From NCBI GenBank assembly GCA_963783095.1, contig CAWAMR010000002.1:1240001-1304000 (forward strand): a DNA stretch of 64,000 nt. Reading direction: 5' to 3'. Source of the DNA: CAWAMR01 sp963783095 (GTDB taxonomy: Bacteria; Planctomycetota; Planctomycetia; Gemmatales; Gemmataceae). The notes below the pieces were generated by a model. The model was not told where the DNA came from. It made no database searches and saw only the letters and a program-made list of their open reading frames with translations. The position numbers were made by a program, and so were the translations under genes. Shown piece after piece: positions 41,377 through 48,825 of this stretch. How positions within the stretch are numbered: the stretch's first letter is position 1; each line of letters opens with the position of its first letter.

Positions 41377-42134
41377 CCGTCCTCCTTTAGCCGGGCTTCG
41401 ATTTCATCCAAGGGCACCGGCTCCGATGAAAACGCTTCGCGCGGCAAATCGATCCCTTGCAGCCTTAACTGATTTTGTCGGAGCGCAACCGCGCAGCCGA
41501 GCAAGAGATTGTGGGCAACGGTCACGACTCTGCGATTCTGAAACGCTTCCAGGTAAGTGCCCTTGGTCCACTCGTTAAACGCACCCATCGCCGGCCCGCA
41601 CCAGACCTGGTAGTCGAGTTTTCGGCTCGGCTCGCCGCGATTGGCCCAGCGCGAAGACTGACCGAGATACCAGCGAAACACCAGCGCCATCTTGTGTTTC
41701 GGATCCGCTTCGGCCTTGCGATTTTGTTCGGGATCGCGCACCTGAAAGTACTCTTTTGTCTGTCGCCAGATCTCTTCCACAGGCGCACGAAAGAGGTTCT
41801 TTTCCAGTGCAGCCCGTTCCGCTTCCGGAATCGATTGCAAACTGGAATACGCCCGATACAGTTCAAATAACTTCGTTGCTCGCATGGGAAACATGGTGCC
41901 GCGCTTCAGCACTTGCACCTTGACGCCCATCTCGAACATATCGGAGGCAGGAGCCATCGCGACATCGGCCTGTCCCGCCTCGGCAAGCATCTGTCGAACG
42001 AGATCGGAACTTCCGGACTCGATGCAGGCCTGGTTGACGGAGCCTGTAAGGATGTAGGCCGCTCCCATGGCAAAAGCTGCCGCCGCCGAGCCTGGCGTGG
42101 CAATGCCGCCCGCTGCTCCAACCCGCAAAGGCAT
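41373..42134 (-). CDS. pfaD: PfaD-like enoyl reductase, C-terminal part
   Basis: 253 residues. It begins MPLRVGAAGGIATPGSAAAA, the FMN-phosphate-binding turn of the TIM barrel, then FAMGAAYILTGSVNQACIES, MFEMGVKVQVLKRGTMFPMR and RWYLGQSSRWANRGEPSR, all PfaD blocks. The ATG overlaps the stop of the N-terminal part (TAATG, 42132-42136). In other species PfaD is one chain of about 540 residues; here one missing base near 42137 splits it, or the two halves are made by re-initiation. The stop overlaps the start of the synthase. Confidence 0.85.
   Translation of the reverse strand: MPLRVGAAGGIATPGSAAAAFAMGAAYILTGSVNQACIESGSSDLVRQMLAEAGQADVAMAPASDMFEMGVKVQVLKRGTMFPMRATKLFELYRAYSSLQSIPEAERAALEKNLFRAPVEEIWRQTKEYFQVRDPEQNRKAEADPKHKMALVFRWYLGQSSRWANRGEPSRKLDYQVWCGPAMGAFNEWTKGTYLEAFQNRRVVTVAHNLLLGCAVALRQNQLRLQGIDLPREAFSSEPVPLDEIEARLKEDG
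41378..41387 (-). promoter_or_regulatory. Strong Shine-Dalgarno within pfaD for the synthase gene
   Basis: AAAGGAGGACGG precedes the ATG at 41376, inside the last codons of PfaD. It fixes the synthase start and shows coupled translation. Confidence 0.7.
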
Positions 42135-43126
42135 TATACCTGGATAGTGCGCTGGTAACGGTCGCGTAGTGCCAGCATCGTGGGCAAGAGGGTGATTGCG
42201 GGGCGATTGTCGGTATGGCCTCCCGAATCGGCTTCAGCTGTAAGATCTTGTGCCATCGGCACTTGAGTGGCTAGTTCTGCCTGTTCGGGCGTCAATTCGC
42301 CATTCTCGACCAGCGCGCGCACGAAACGCTCGGGTGCTGGGGCAAAGAATTTGGATGCCACTTCCACACGAGATACTTTGGCGATGATGCGATTCGGTGT
42401 GATAATCCTGCCGTCCCCTGCCCGGTGAATGCCGTGTAGCCGATAGCGGATGACGGGCAGGGTCAAATCGAGATAGGCAGAGGCTTCGACCAGCTGAACG
42501 CCGCGCTTCAAATACAAATCCACCGTGGCGGCTTCCTGTTCCGATTCATTCGGTGAATGGATCAGGTTCATCCCAAAAGGAGCGTCGCCCAAATCGGTTT
42601 GCAGACGGGTGATCGCGGTGTCGATGGCGTCGAGCGATAGCCCGGCAGCGCCGAAGAAGCCAAGCATCCCCGCTCGGCTCATCGCTTCGACAATTTCGAC
42701 GGAGCCGATGCCATTGGCCATGGCACCGGCGACGTAGGGATAGCGCAATCCATGATCGCGGCAGAAGGAAGGATCGCCGAGATTGCGCAGGGAAATCGGC
42801 GGCAGATAAGCTGCGATGGGATAGCTTCCCGAACCATTTTGCGCCGGCCCAAGAACCCCGGTGCCGCCCAGGGCGAGTTGAATACCCAGTTCCGTGAGTA
42901 CGAAAACAACCGCCAACGGGGTACGCGCAAGACAATCGTGGAGCGTGGGAAAGTGGTTCAGAGGTACGAGCTGCTGAGGATGCCACCAGCCCAGCGCGCG
43001 CCCCGATCCAACTGATCCGTTTTTGGCTGGATCAGAAACACTCGGGCGATCGGTAAGCCCAATGCCGGAAGTCATAAGTGCGAAGTAATAAAGTCCAGGG
43101 AGGGGTAATCCACTATGAGGGCGCAA
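42134..43126 (-). CDS. pfaD: PfaD-like enoyl reductase, N-terminal part
   Basis: 330 residues. PfaD is a nitronate-monooxygenase-like, FMN-dependent enoyl reductase acting in trans on the synthase. Seen: LGWWHPQQLVPLNHFPTLHD, the barrel start YPYVAGAMANGIGSVEIVEA, GMLGFFGAAGLSLDAIDTAI, GDAPFGMNLIHSPNESEQEA, and a lid segment GRIITPNRIIAKVSRVEVAS. Start uncertain: TTG 43126 or ATG 43075, neither with a well-spaced ribosome site. The end RYQRTIQV leads straight into the C-terminal part in another frame. It is the first gene of the Pfa operon; no phosphopantetheinyl transferase is nearby. Confidence 0.85.
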   Translation of the reverse strand: MRPHSGLPLPGLYYFALMTSGIGLTDRPSVSDPAKNGSVGSGRALGWWHPQQLVPLNHFPTLHDCLARTPLAVVFVLTELGIQLALGGTGVLGPAQNGSGSYPIAAYLPPISLRNLGDPSFCRDHGLRYPYVAGAMANGIGSVEIVEAMSRAGMLGFFGAAGLSLDAIDTAITRLQTDLGDAPFGMNLIHSPNESEQEAATVDLYLKRGVQLVEASAYLDLTLPVIRYRLHGIHRAGDGRIITPNRIIAKVSRVEVASKFFAPAPERFVRALVENGELTPEQAELATQVPMAQDLTAEADSGGHTDNRPAITLLPTMLALRDRYQRTIQV

Positions 43127-43230
43127 CTTCCTCTGGCGCGGATGGCCAATTGACCTAACCGCCCAAATTATCAGTCTATGGATTCGATCGATGGTATACT
43201 ACCATCAACTCGTCTTTTTGGAGTTGGGCA

Positions 43231-43458
43231 ATGACAGCTACCATTCGAATCCCTTCGGAACATTGGGGACGCGTTTGGCGCGCTCTTGTGGCTGTCGGCT
43301 CGGTCTCCCGTATCAGTGAAGAGCCGATTTACGTGATCATCGAGGAACAATTGCGAATGCTCCGACGAAAAAAACTGCTGTTTGAAGTGATTTGCCTCTC
43401 GTTCCCGCGGTCCTCCGTGGGAACGCACGACAGGGACGCTCCGCGTCCCGGTCAATAA
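43231..43458 (+). CDS. Small conserved protein, C-terminus replaced by repeat sequence
   Basis: 75 residues. The first ~53 (MTATIRIPSEHWGRVWRALV, AVGSVSRISEEPIYVIIEEQ, LRMLRRKKLLFEV) look like a real small protein with a C-terminal basic helix, similar to short planctomycete proteins. The rest (LSFPRSSVGTHDRDAPRPGQ) is translated from the palindromic repeat at 43398-43562. A TGGTATACT extended -10-like site lies at about 43189-43198. Function unknown. Confidence 0.5.
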   Translation: MTATIRIPSEHWGRVWRALVAVGSVSRISEEPIYVIIEEQLRMLRRKKLLFEVICLSFPRSSVGTHDRDAPRPGQ

Positions 43459-43562
43459 AAAGTCCGGCATTGTGGCCAAGAAGAGAGATTTTTGTGAATG
43501 AACGTGACGCGGAGCGTCCCGGCGGTGCGTTCCCACGGAGGACCGTGGGAACGAGGATTAAA
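43398..43562. repeat. Palindromic repeat cluster between convergent genes
   Basis: CTCGTTCCCGCGGTCCTCCG (43398 on) and its inverse GGAGGACCGTGGGAACGAGG (near 43538-43557), with inner GGACGCTCCGCGTCCCGG and ACGCGGAGCGTCCCGG units. Both flanking genes end inside it. Confidence 0.7.
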
Positions 43563-44642
43563 GATTGCACAACAACTGATAATCTTGCACTTCGGGAGAG
43601 CTTGTTTCAACTGTGTTAGGCCCGCATCGGTCACTTCTGTGCCGGCCACATTAAGGTATTTAAGGTTCTTGAGCGATTTCAATTCCTTCAGACCGAGATC
43701 CGTCACTTTTGTCCCGGCCAGGTCAAGATTGACAAGTGAGGCTAAACATTTCAAGTCTTTCAGACCGGCGTCTGAAACTTCGGTGCCGTCAAGATAAAGT
43801 TCGGTCAAGTTCCGGAGATGCTTCAGTTCCTTCAGACCCACATTTGTCACTTTGGTTCGGCAAAGAAAAAGTGTGGAAAGGTTCTTGAAATCATTCAACT
43901 CTTTCAGACCCACATCCGTTATCTGTGTAGCAGAAAAGGTAAGCCACTTTACTTCGTCGGCCGACTTCGGCAATGTACCTTTCGTACCGGATACAGTTGA
44001 GATGGCGTGCAGCAATTGCCTTTTCCGTAATATCCTCAAACTCACGTCTGTCAGCTGTTTGCTATCAAGGTAAAGCGCGGTGAGGCGTTTGCAATGTTTC
44101 AATTTCTTCAGACCAAGGTCCGTAATGTTTGTTTCGGACAGATTGAGCGTTGTGAGATGTTGGAGATGCTTGATTTCTTTCAACCCCTCGTCCGTCACCC
44201 AAGTATCTGAAAGATCAAGCGCTCTGAGGTTCTTGAGATGCGTGAATTCCTTCAAGCCCTTGTCTGTGACCTGGGTGTGTGAAAGGTTGAGGAAGATGAG
44301 ATTATTGAGATGATTCAGTTCCTTCAAATCCAGGTCCGTCACCAGTGTCTCGGAAAGGTCCAATCCGAAGGGAACTCGCACGGCTGGCAATTTGGGGAGT
44401 CTGCCATCCACGAGGGCATCGAACTTGAACGCCGGCAATCCCTCAACTGTTGCATCAGGTTCAAAACAAAATGGCCAGAATTTGGTTGATTTTCCCGGAA
44501 ACCCACCGCATTTAGCTCCGAGTGTCTTGTAAGTGGCGATAGTTTCTGCGTCGATCGGTGTGAATTTCTGCGGTTCGTCGGCATACACCGGCTTGGTCAA
44601 CCAGCCCAAGAAAAAGAATAAAAGAAATGTGCGAGCACACAC
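43452..44642 (-). CDS. Leucine-rich-repeat exported protein
   Basis: 396 residues from a GTG (GAGGAG seven bases upstream). Signal peptide (MCARTFLLFFFLGWLTKPVYA), then KFTPIDAETIATYKTLGAKC, the same leader domain as the LRR gene at 30233. About eleven LRRs of 24 residues follow (LKELNHLNNLIFLNLSHTQV, TDKGLKEFTHLKNLRALDLS), interrupted by a loop at about residues 205-235. After LKQALPKCKI the frame enters the palindromic repeat, and the last ~40 residues (NPRSHGPPWERTAGTLRVTF) are repeat-derived. Probably an envelope-located protein-binding solenoid. Confidence 0.8.
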   Translation of the reverse strand: MCARTFLLFFFLGWLTKPVYADEPQKFTPIDAETIATYKTLGAKCGGFPGKSTKFWPFCFEPDATVEGLPAFKFDALVDGRLPKLPAVRVPFGLDLSETLVTDLDLKELNHLNNLIFLNLSHTQVTDKGLKEFTHLKNLRALDLSDTWVTDEGLKEIKHLQHLTTLNLSETNITDLGLKKLKHCKRLTALYLDSKQLTDVSLRILRKRQLLHAISTVSGTKGTLPKSADEVKWLTFSATQITDVGLKELNDFKNLSTLFLCRTKVTNVGLKELKHLRNLTELYLDGTEVSDAGLKDLKCLASLVNLDLAGTKVTDLGLKELKSLKNLKYLNVAGTEVTDAGLTQLKQALPKCKIISCCAIFNPRSHGPPWERTAGTLRVTFIHKNLSSWPQCRTFY

Positions 44643-44796
44643 GAATAACTCCTCAAAAAAGCTGTTCGAATACTTCGTTTTTGCAACTGAAACGCGATCC
44701 GATGCGGGATTTCGATCAACCGGCGATCCTTATTACCGAGTCTTCTTCCCGAGGGCAAGTGCATTGCAGTACCAAATCCCGAGCCCTGGTGCGGTT

Positions 44797-45177
44797 TCAC
44801 TCGATTTCAGCGGTCGGTAGACTTGAGCGGGGATTCGGCAAAACTCGATGGGCTTGTGGTTCAGCGACCAAATCCAGTTCTTCCATCACTATTGCCCCGA
44901 CCAATGCATACTCTTTCTTGGGTTCCACGATCGCGGAGAATACGCCCTTTCGGCCGCAAATCTCAAGCTCCACTCCCCACAAAACATCTTTCTCTTCGGT
45001 CGATTCATTGGCGTATTTCACCAGTTGTTTCCGAATCGTTTGCAGACCTAACTGCGCGGCAATCTTTCCAGGAAGAACGAGCATTGTCGCCCCGGTATCG
45101 ACTTTTCCTTCGACTTCGATGAAGTCGCCTCCCGCGATCGCATTTCGAAGACGTAAAGGTGTCATGATTATTCCCAT
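44797..45177 (-). CDS. Retropepsin-like aspartic protease (clan AA)
   Basis: 126 residues from ATG 45177, with AAGGGAT upstream. Contains the catalytic Asp motif VDTGATMLVLP near residue 27 and a second hydrophobic block KKEYALVGAIVMEELDLVAE with the usual flap after KVDTGA. Single-domain bacterial aspartic proteases of this type work as dimers; targets unknown. The first residues (PLRLRNAIAGGDFIEVEGKV) fit the beta-strands before the active site. Stands alone between the LRR gene and the microsatellite. Confidence 0.8.
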   Translation of the reverse strand: MGIIMTPLRLRNAIAGGDFIEVEGKVDTGATMLVLPGKIAAQLGLQTIRKQLVKYANESTEEKDVLWGVELEICGRKGVFSAIVEPKKEYALVGAIVMEELDLVAEPQAHRVLPNPRSSLPTAEIE

Positions 45178-45300
45178 CGGAATATCCCTTGAAAATTGCG
45201 GGCATCATTCGGCCTGTTCAGATTAACACAATCGGATGAAAGAACCCATTCAAATCTAAATCCCATCGTGAATCGCTAGAATGAGGTGGTCGAACCAGCC

Positions 45301-45394
45301 TCTTCATCTTCATCTTCATCTTAGTTCGGTGAAGATGAGGATGAAGATGAAGATGAGGATGAAGATGAAGATGAGGATGAAGATGAAGATGAAG
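45301..45394. repeat. Hexanucleotide GATGAA/GATGAG microsatellite with inverted start
   Basis: TCTTCATCTTCATCTTCATC (45301-45322) is followed after 8 bases by about eleven 6-bp units GATGAA/GATGAG (45331-45394). The first part is the inverse of the second, so the DNA can fold into a hairpin. The interval 45178-45498 otherwise holds no gene. Confidence 0.85.
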
Positions 45395-45498
45395 GTTGCA
45401 ACTTGTGCTGGAATAAGCACTTAGGCGTTTGTACGGTGCAACTGAATTGTAACAGAAAATGGCCTTACCCCAACTGATTTTCTCTCCGAGATTCCACC

Positions 45499-46095
45499 AT
45501 GTCTCTTCTCATTCTGGGCACGCGCAACCGCAAGAAAGTCGAGGAGCTCACCGACCTTCTGCGCGACCTGCCTCTGCATGTCGTCGATCTCTCGGCCTAT
45601 CCCGATGCTCCCGAAATCGAGGAGACCGGGAAGACATTCGAAGAAAATGCCCGTCTCAAAGCGGTCGGCGTGGCGAGGGCGATCAAGCAATGGGTGCTTG
45701 CGGAGGATAGCGGTCTGGTCGTTCCTGCGCTAGATGGTGAACCCGGAGTAGATTCCGCGCTCTATGCCGGCACTCACGGAGACGATCGGGCGAACAACCA
45801 AAAGTTGCTGGCCAAACTGGCATCCCTCCCGGACGATCGACGTTCAGCCTACTACATTTGCGTCGCCGTTTTGTCTGACCCAAGCGGAGAAGTGATGGCC
45901 GTCACGGAGGGTCGATGTCATGGGGTCATCACCGATGCGCCACGCGGAAGCAGCGGTTTTGGTTATGATCCTCTTTTCCTCGTACCAGAGTTTCACAAAA
46001 CATTCGGTGAATTGAGCCTGCGCGTCAAGCAGGCGCTAAGCCACAGAGCCAGAGCGATCGCCAAGATTCGACCGGATCTCTGGAAAATCGCATGA
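45499..46095 (+). CDS. rdgB: Non-canonical purine NTP pyrophosphatase (RdgB/HAM1)
   Basis: 198 residues. Hydrolyses dITP, ITP and XTP to monophosphates, keeping them out of DNA and RNA. Motifs in order: LLILGTRNRKKVEELTDLLR (substrate loop), TGKTFEENARLKAV, LAEDSGLVVPALDGEPGVDS (catalytic Asp), GSSGFGYDPLFLVPE and the C-terminal LSHRARAIAKIRP. Length and order are normal for the family. Start ATG 45499. It is about 100 bases after the microsatellite, whose length might affect its promoter. Confidence 0.95.
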   Translation: MSLLILGTRNRKKVEELTDLLRDLPLHVVDLSAYPDAPEIEETGKTFEENARLKAVGVARAIKQWVLAEDSGLVVPALDGEPGVDSALYAGTHGDDRANNQKLLAKLASLPDDRRSAYYICVAVLSDPSGEVMAVTEGRCHGVITDAPRGSSGFGYDPLFLVPEFHKTFGELSLRVKQALSHRARAIAKIRPDLWKIA

Positions 46096-46180
46096 AAATG
46101 GATCGTACAGCTGCCTGCCACGACACTTATTCGTCAAAGCGCACGTATAATGGAGGACCGAATCTTCAGCGAGTAAACCC

Positions 46181-46888
46181 ATGTGCGCGCGCTATACACT
46201 TTCCACCCCCGCCGGTACGCTCGCCAGACTGTTTGATGTCGATATTCTTGTGCATATTCTGCCACGCTACAACATTGCGCCTTCACAAGCGATCCCGGCC
46301 GTCCGGCTCAATCTGCAAGGTGAAAAGGAGATGGCGCTGTTGCGCTGGGGCTTGATCCCATCCTGGGCGACCGATCCGTCGATTGGCAACAAACATCTGA
46401 ACGCCCGATCCGAATCGGTGGGCGAAAAGCCATCGTTCCGCGAAGCGATTCGGCATCGTCGCTGTATCATCCCCGCCGATGGCTTTTATGAATGGCAGGC
46501 GACGGAATCCGGCAAAAAGCAGCCTTACTTGATGCGCCGATCACAACCTGGAATCATGGCGTTTGCCGGCCTGTGGGATTGCTGGGTCGGCCCGGATGAC
46601 AAGATCATCGAATCGTGTTCGATTCTCACAACCAGCGCCAACGAATTGCTGCAACCCTTGCACGACCGAATGCCCGTTATTATTGAACCCTCCGATTTCG
46701 CGCTCTGGCTCGATCGCACGGTTACGCAAGTTGAGGAATTGCAGCAGGTCATGCAGCCGATCGCGTCGGAAGAGTTGATGGTTTATCCGGTGAGCATGAG
46801 GGTGAACAATGCCCGATTCGAAGATCCCGCATGCGTCGAGCGTCTTCCCGATTCCCAATCCACCGAACGGCAATTGACGTTGTGGTGA
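46181..46888 (+). CDS. SOS-response-associated peptidase (SRAP, YedK/HMCES family)
   Basis: 235 residues. Cys2 (MCARYTLSTPA) is the residue that forms a thiazolidine crosslink with abasic sites in single-stranded DNA. Other family residues: NIAPSQAIPAVR, NARSESVGEKPSFREAIRHR, CIIPADGFYEWQ (catalytic Glu) and LHDRMPVII (His). The protein shields abasic sites. The start must be this ATG, since Cys2 is the nucleophile. A TATAAT lies at 46146-46151. Ends next to MITE-like copy 3. Confidence 0.95.
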   Translation: MCARYTLSTPAGTLARLFDVDILVHILPRYNIAPSQAIPAVRLNLQGEKEMALLRWGLIPSWATDPSIGNKHLNARSESVGEKPSFREAIRHRRCIIPADGFYEWQATESGKKQPYLMRRSQPGIMAFAGLWDCWVGPDDKIIESCSILTTSANELLQPLHDRMPVIIEPSDFALWLDRTVTQVEELQQVMQPIASEELMVYPVSMRVNNARFEDPACVERLPDSQSTERQLTLW

Positions 46889-47104
46889 GTCCTGGACTCT
46901 CTGTAATTGAGTGTAGGTTTACGCCACAGGCGAGCGTCGCGGCGTAAGCGCGACGTGGCAACCAGTGCCGGTACGCTCGCTTTTTTCTCCGAGCCGAACT
47001 TGTTGACAGTAGATCAGCACCGGGGTGGTAGCCACGTCGCGCTTACGCCGCGACGCTCGCCTGTGGCCTTAACCCTACAGTTAATTGCGAAAAGGACCAC
47101 TTAG
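46889..47104 (+). repeat. MITE-like element, copy 3
   Basis: Right end TTAATTGCGAAAAGGACCAC then TTAG; left end degenerate (CTCTCTGTAATTGAGTGTAG). Sub-terminal arms at 46930-46959 and 47033-47062 of GGCGAGCGTCGCGGCGTAAG type are intact. It abuts the SRAP stop codon. Same orientation as copy 2. Confidence 0.75.
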
Positions 47105-47188
47105 CTCATTATCGAATTGTTGAAAAATAATCTCGCCAAGTCTATAACTCTGTTGTGTATTTGCCTTTAAGCGCGCAAGGATCTTGCA

Positions 47189-47838
47189 TTGTCCAATCCT
47201 CATCGGAAAACCGGCTATTCCTCCTGCGAGGACGATCCTATCGAAGGCTCCCCGGATGGAGTTTTTTCGGTCGATCTGGCGAGAATTCAGGCAGCGGTGC
47301 GAGAAATCCTGATCGCCGTCGGCGAAGATCCCGACCGCAGCGGCTTGGTCGAAACCCCGGAGCGCGTGGCGCGGATGTATGCCGAGCTTTTCTCCGGTTT
47401 GAAGGTCGATCCGCGCGTTCATCTCCGCAAAATGTTCGACGTCAAACACGACGAGATGGTGGTGCAGAAAGACATCGAATTTGCCAGCATGTGCGAACAT
47501 CACCTGTTGCCGTTCACCGGCAAAGCGCACGTCGCCTACCTGCCGAGCGGGAAAGTAGTGGGCTTGAGCAAGCTGGCGCGGGTTGTCGAGGCGGTATCGC
47601 ATCGGCCGCAGGTTCAGGAGCGCATGACCGAAGAAATCGCCGACCTGGTGATGAGCGAGCTCGATGCACGCGGCGTCGGAGTCATCCTCGAAGCCACTCA
47701 TACCTGCATGACGATCCGGGGCGTGCGCAAGCCCGGATCGATCTGCATCACCAGCGCATGCGCGGAGCATTTCAAACCAACCCGGCAACTCGCGCTGAAT
47801 TGATGGCACTGGTGACCAGCTCTCGCATGGGCGGCTGA
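47189..47838 (+). CDS. folE: GTP cyclohydrolase I (FolE), apparent -1 frameshift near the 3' end
   Basis: TTG start at 47189 with CAAGGA upstream. The enzyme converts GTP to 7,8-dihydroneopterin triphosphate, the first step to folate and pterins. Seen: GEDPDRSGLVETPERVARMY, Zn ligand and active-site block EFASMCEHHLLPFTGKAHVA, GKVVGLSKLARVVEAVSHRP and EATHTCMTIRGVRKPGS. The uninterrupted frame stops at 47803 with an atypical tail (CAEHFKPTRQLALN). One missing base near 47757 would give the family ending ITSAMRGAFQTNPATRAELM and stop at 47838. I give the extent of the repaired gene. Confidence 0.92.
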
Positions 47839-47841
47839 TCG

Positions 47842-47902
47842 AACGAGCCGGAAGCGGAAGCGACGGATGAAGCTAACCCGTCGCTTACGCTTCCGGCTCG
47901 TT
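47842..47902. repeat. Inverted repeat, AACGAGCCGGAAGCG arms
   Basis: AACGAGCCGGAAGCG (47842-47856) and CGCTTCCGGCTCGTT (47888-47902) with inner GCGACGG / CCGTCGC. Follows folE and could terminate it. Confidence 0.7.
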
Positions 47903-47930
47903 AAGCGAGAATTGCCGGTTTCTCTCTTTT

Positions 47931-47967
47931 CTCGTCTTCTCTGTGTTCTCTGTGACTCTGTGGTTAG
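47931..47967. repeat. CCACAGAGTC-family repeat, single copy
   Basis: CTCGTCTTCTCTGTGTTCTC then TGTGACTCTGTGGTTA; same sequence as the right arm at 2138-2183. The isomerase gene ends right after it. Confidence 0.7.
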
Positions 47968-48782
47968 GCCTCTTTGCTGCTTTCAATCATGTGGCGCAGG
48001 CTTTCTCTCGCGATCGTTTCCGGATCGGGTGTGTAGTCAAACACTTCCACGCTGACCCAGCCTGTATATTTCACATCTCTCAATGCTCGAAAGATCTCCC
48101 GAAAATCGGTATCGCCAAATCCAGGACCGCGACGATTCGCGTCGTTGGCGTGAAAATGCTTCATCCAGGGCGCGTACTGGCGAATCACCGCCGGCACCGG
48201 TTCCGCTTCGGACGACATCGCCTTGACATCCAGATGCAACTTCACGAAGGGATGCGCCAAACGATCCATCATTCGCTTGCCCTCGGCAGCCGTTTGCAGA
48301 AAGTCGGCCTCGGCCGGTGCCAGCGGTTCCAGGCAAAGATAAACTTGCTGTTTTTCCAGCTCCGGCAGGATGCGCTGAAACGTGTCGACGGCATAATCCT
48401 CGGCCTGAGCGCGGGTCGCACCTGCCGGGATCTTCCGTTGCATCGGCGAGCCGAACACGAGAATGTCACCGCCCATATCCCGGCAGGCGCGGGCCAGTTC
48501 GATGAGGTAATCGGCGGTTTGTTTTCGCACCGCGACATCCGGCGACGTGACCATGAAGCCTTCGGTCTTGGCGAGCAACCAGTGCAGTCCAAGGATGCTC
48601 AGGCCGTGCGCTTCGGCGTGCAATCGAAGTTGCTTGCGCTGCTCCACGGAGACATCGGTAATACGTGGGGCCAGAGTAAAAGGCGCGATCTCCAGCCCGG
48701 TGTAACCGACCTCAGCGCACAAACGGCAGATGCGCTCGTGATCCCAATCTTGAAAAGTTTCATTGCAAATGGCATAGCGCAT
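47964..48782 (-). CDS. Sugar phosphate isomerase/epimerase (AP endonuclease 2 TIM barrel)
   Basis: 272 residues. A Xyl-isomerase-like TIM barrel: MRYAICNETFQDWDHERICR, AEVGYTGLEIAPFTLAPRIT, LSILGLHWLLAKTEGFMVTS, LVFGSPMQRKI, the metal-binding Glu in VYLCLEPLAPAEADFL, LHLDVKAMSSE, HFHANDANRRGPGFGDTDFR and WVSVEVFDYTPDPE. Metal ligands (Glu, Asp, His, Glu) are all there. Substrate unknown; planctomycetes have large expansions of this family. The last codons touch the CCACAGAGTC repeat. Confidence 0.9.
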   Translation of the reverse strand: MRYAICNETFQDWDHERICRLCAEVGYTGLEIAPFTLAPRITDVSVEQRKQLRLHAEAHGLSILGLHWLLAKTEGFMVTSPDVAVRKQTADYLIELARACRDMGGDILVFGSPMQRKIPAGATRAQAEDYAVDTFQRILPELEKQQVYLCLEPLAPAEADFLQTAAEGKRMMDRLAHPFVKLHLDVKAMSSEAEPVPAVIRQYAPWMKHFHANDANRRGPGFGDTDFREIFRALRDVKYTGWVSVEVFDYTPDPETIARESLRHMIESSKEA

Positions 48783-48825
48783 GACAAAGACCCTGGGTAA
48801 ACGGACGATGATTCAATCTATGGCG

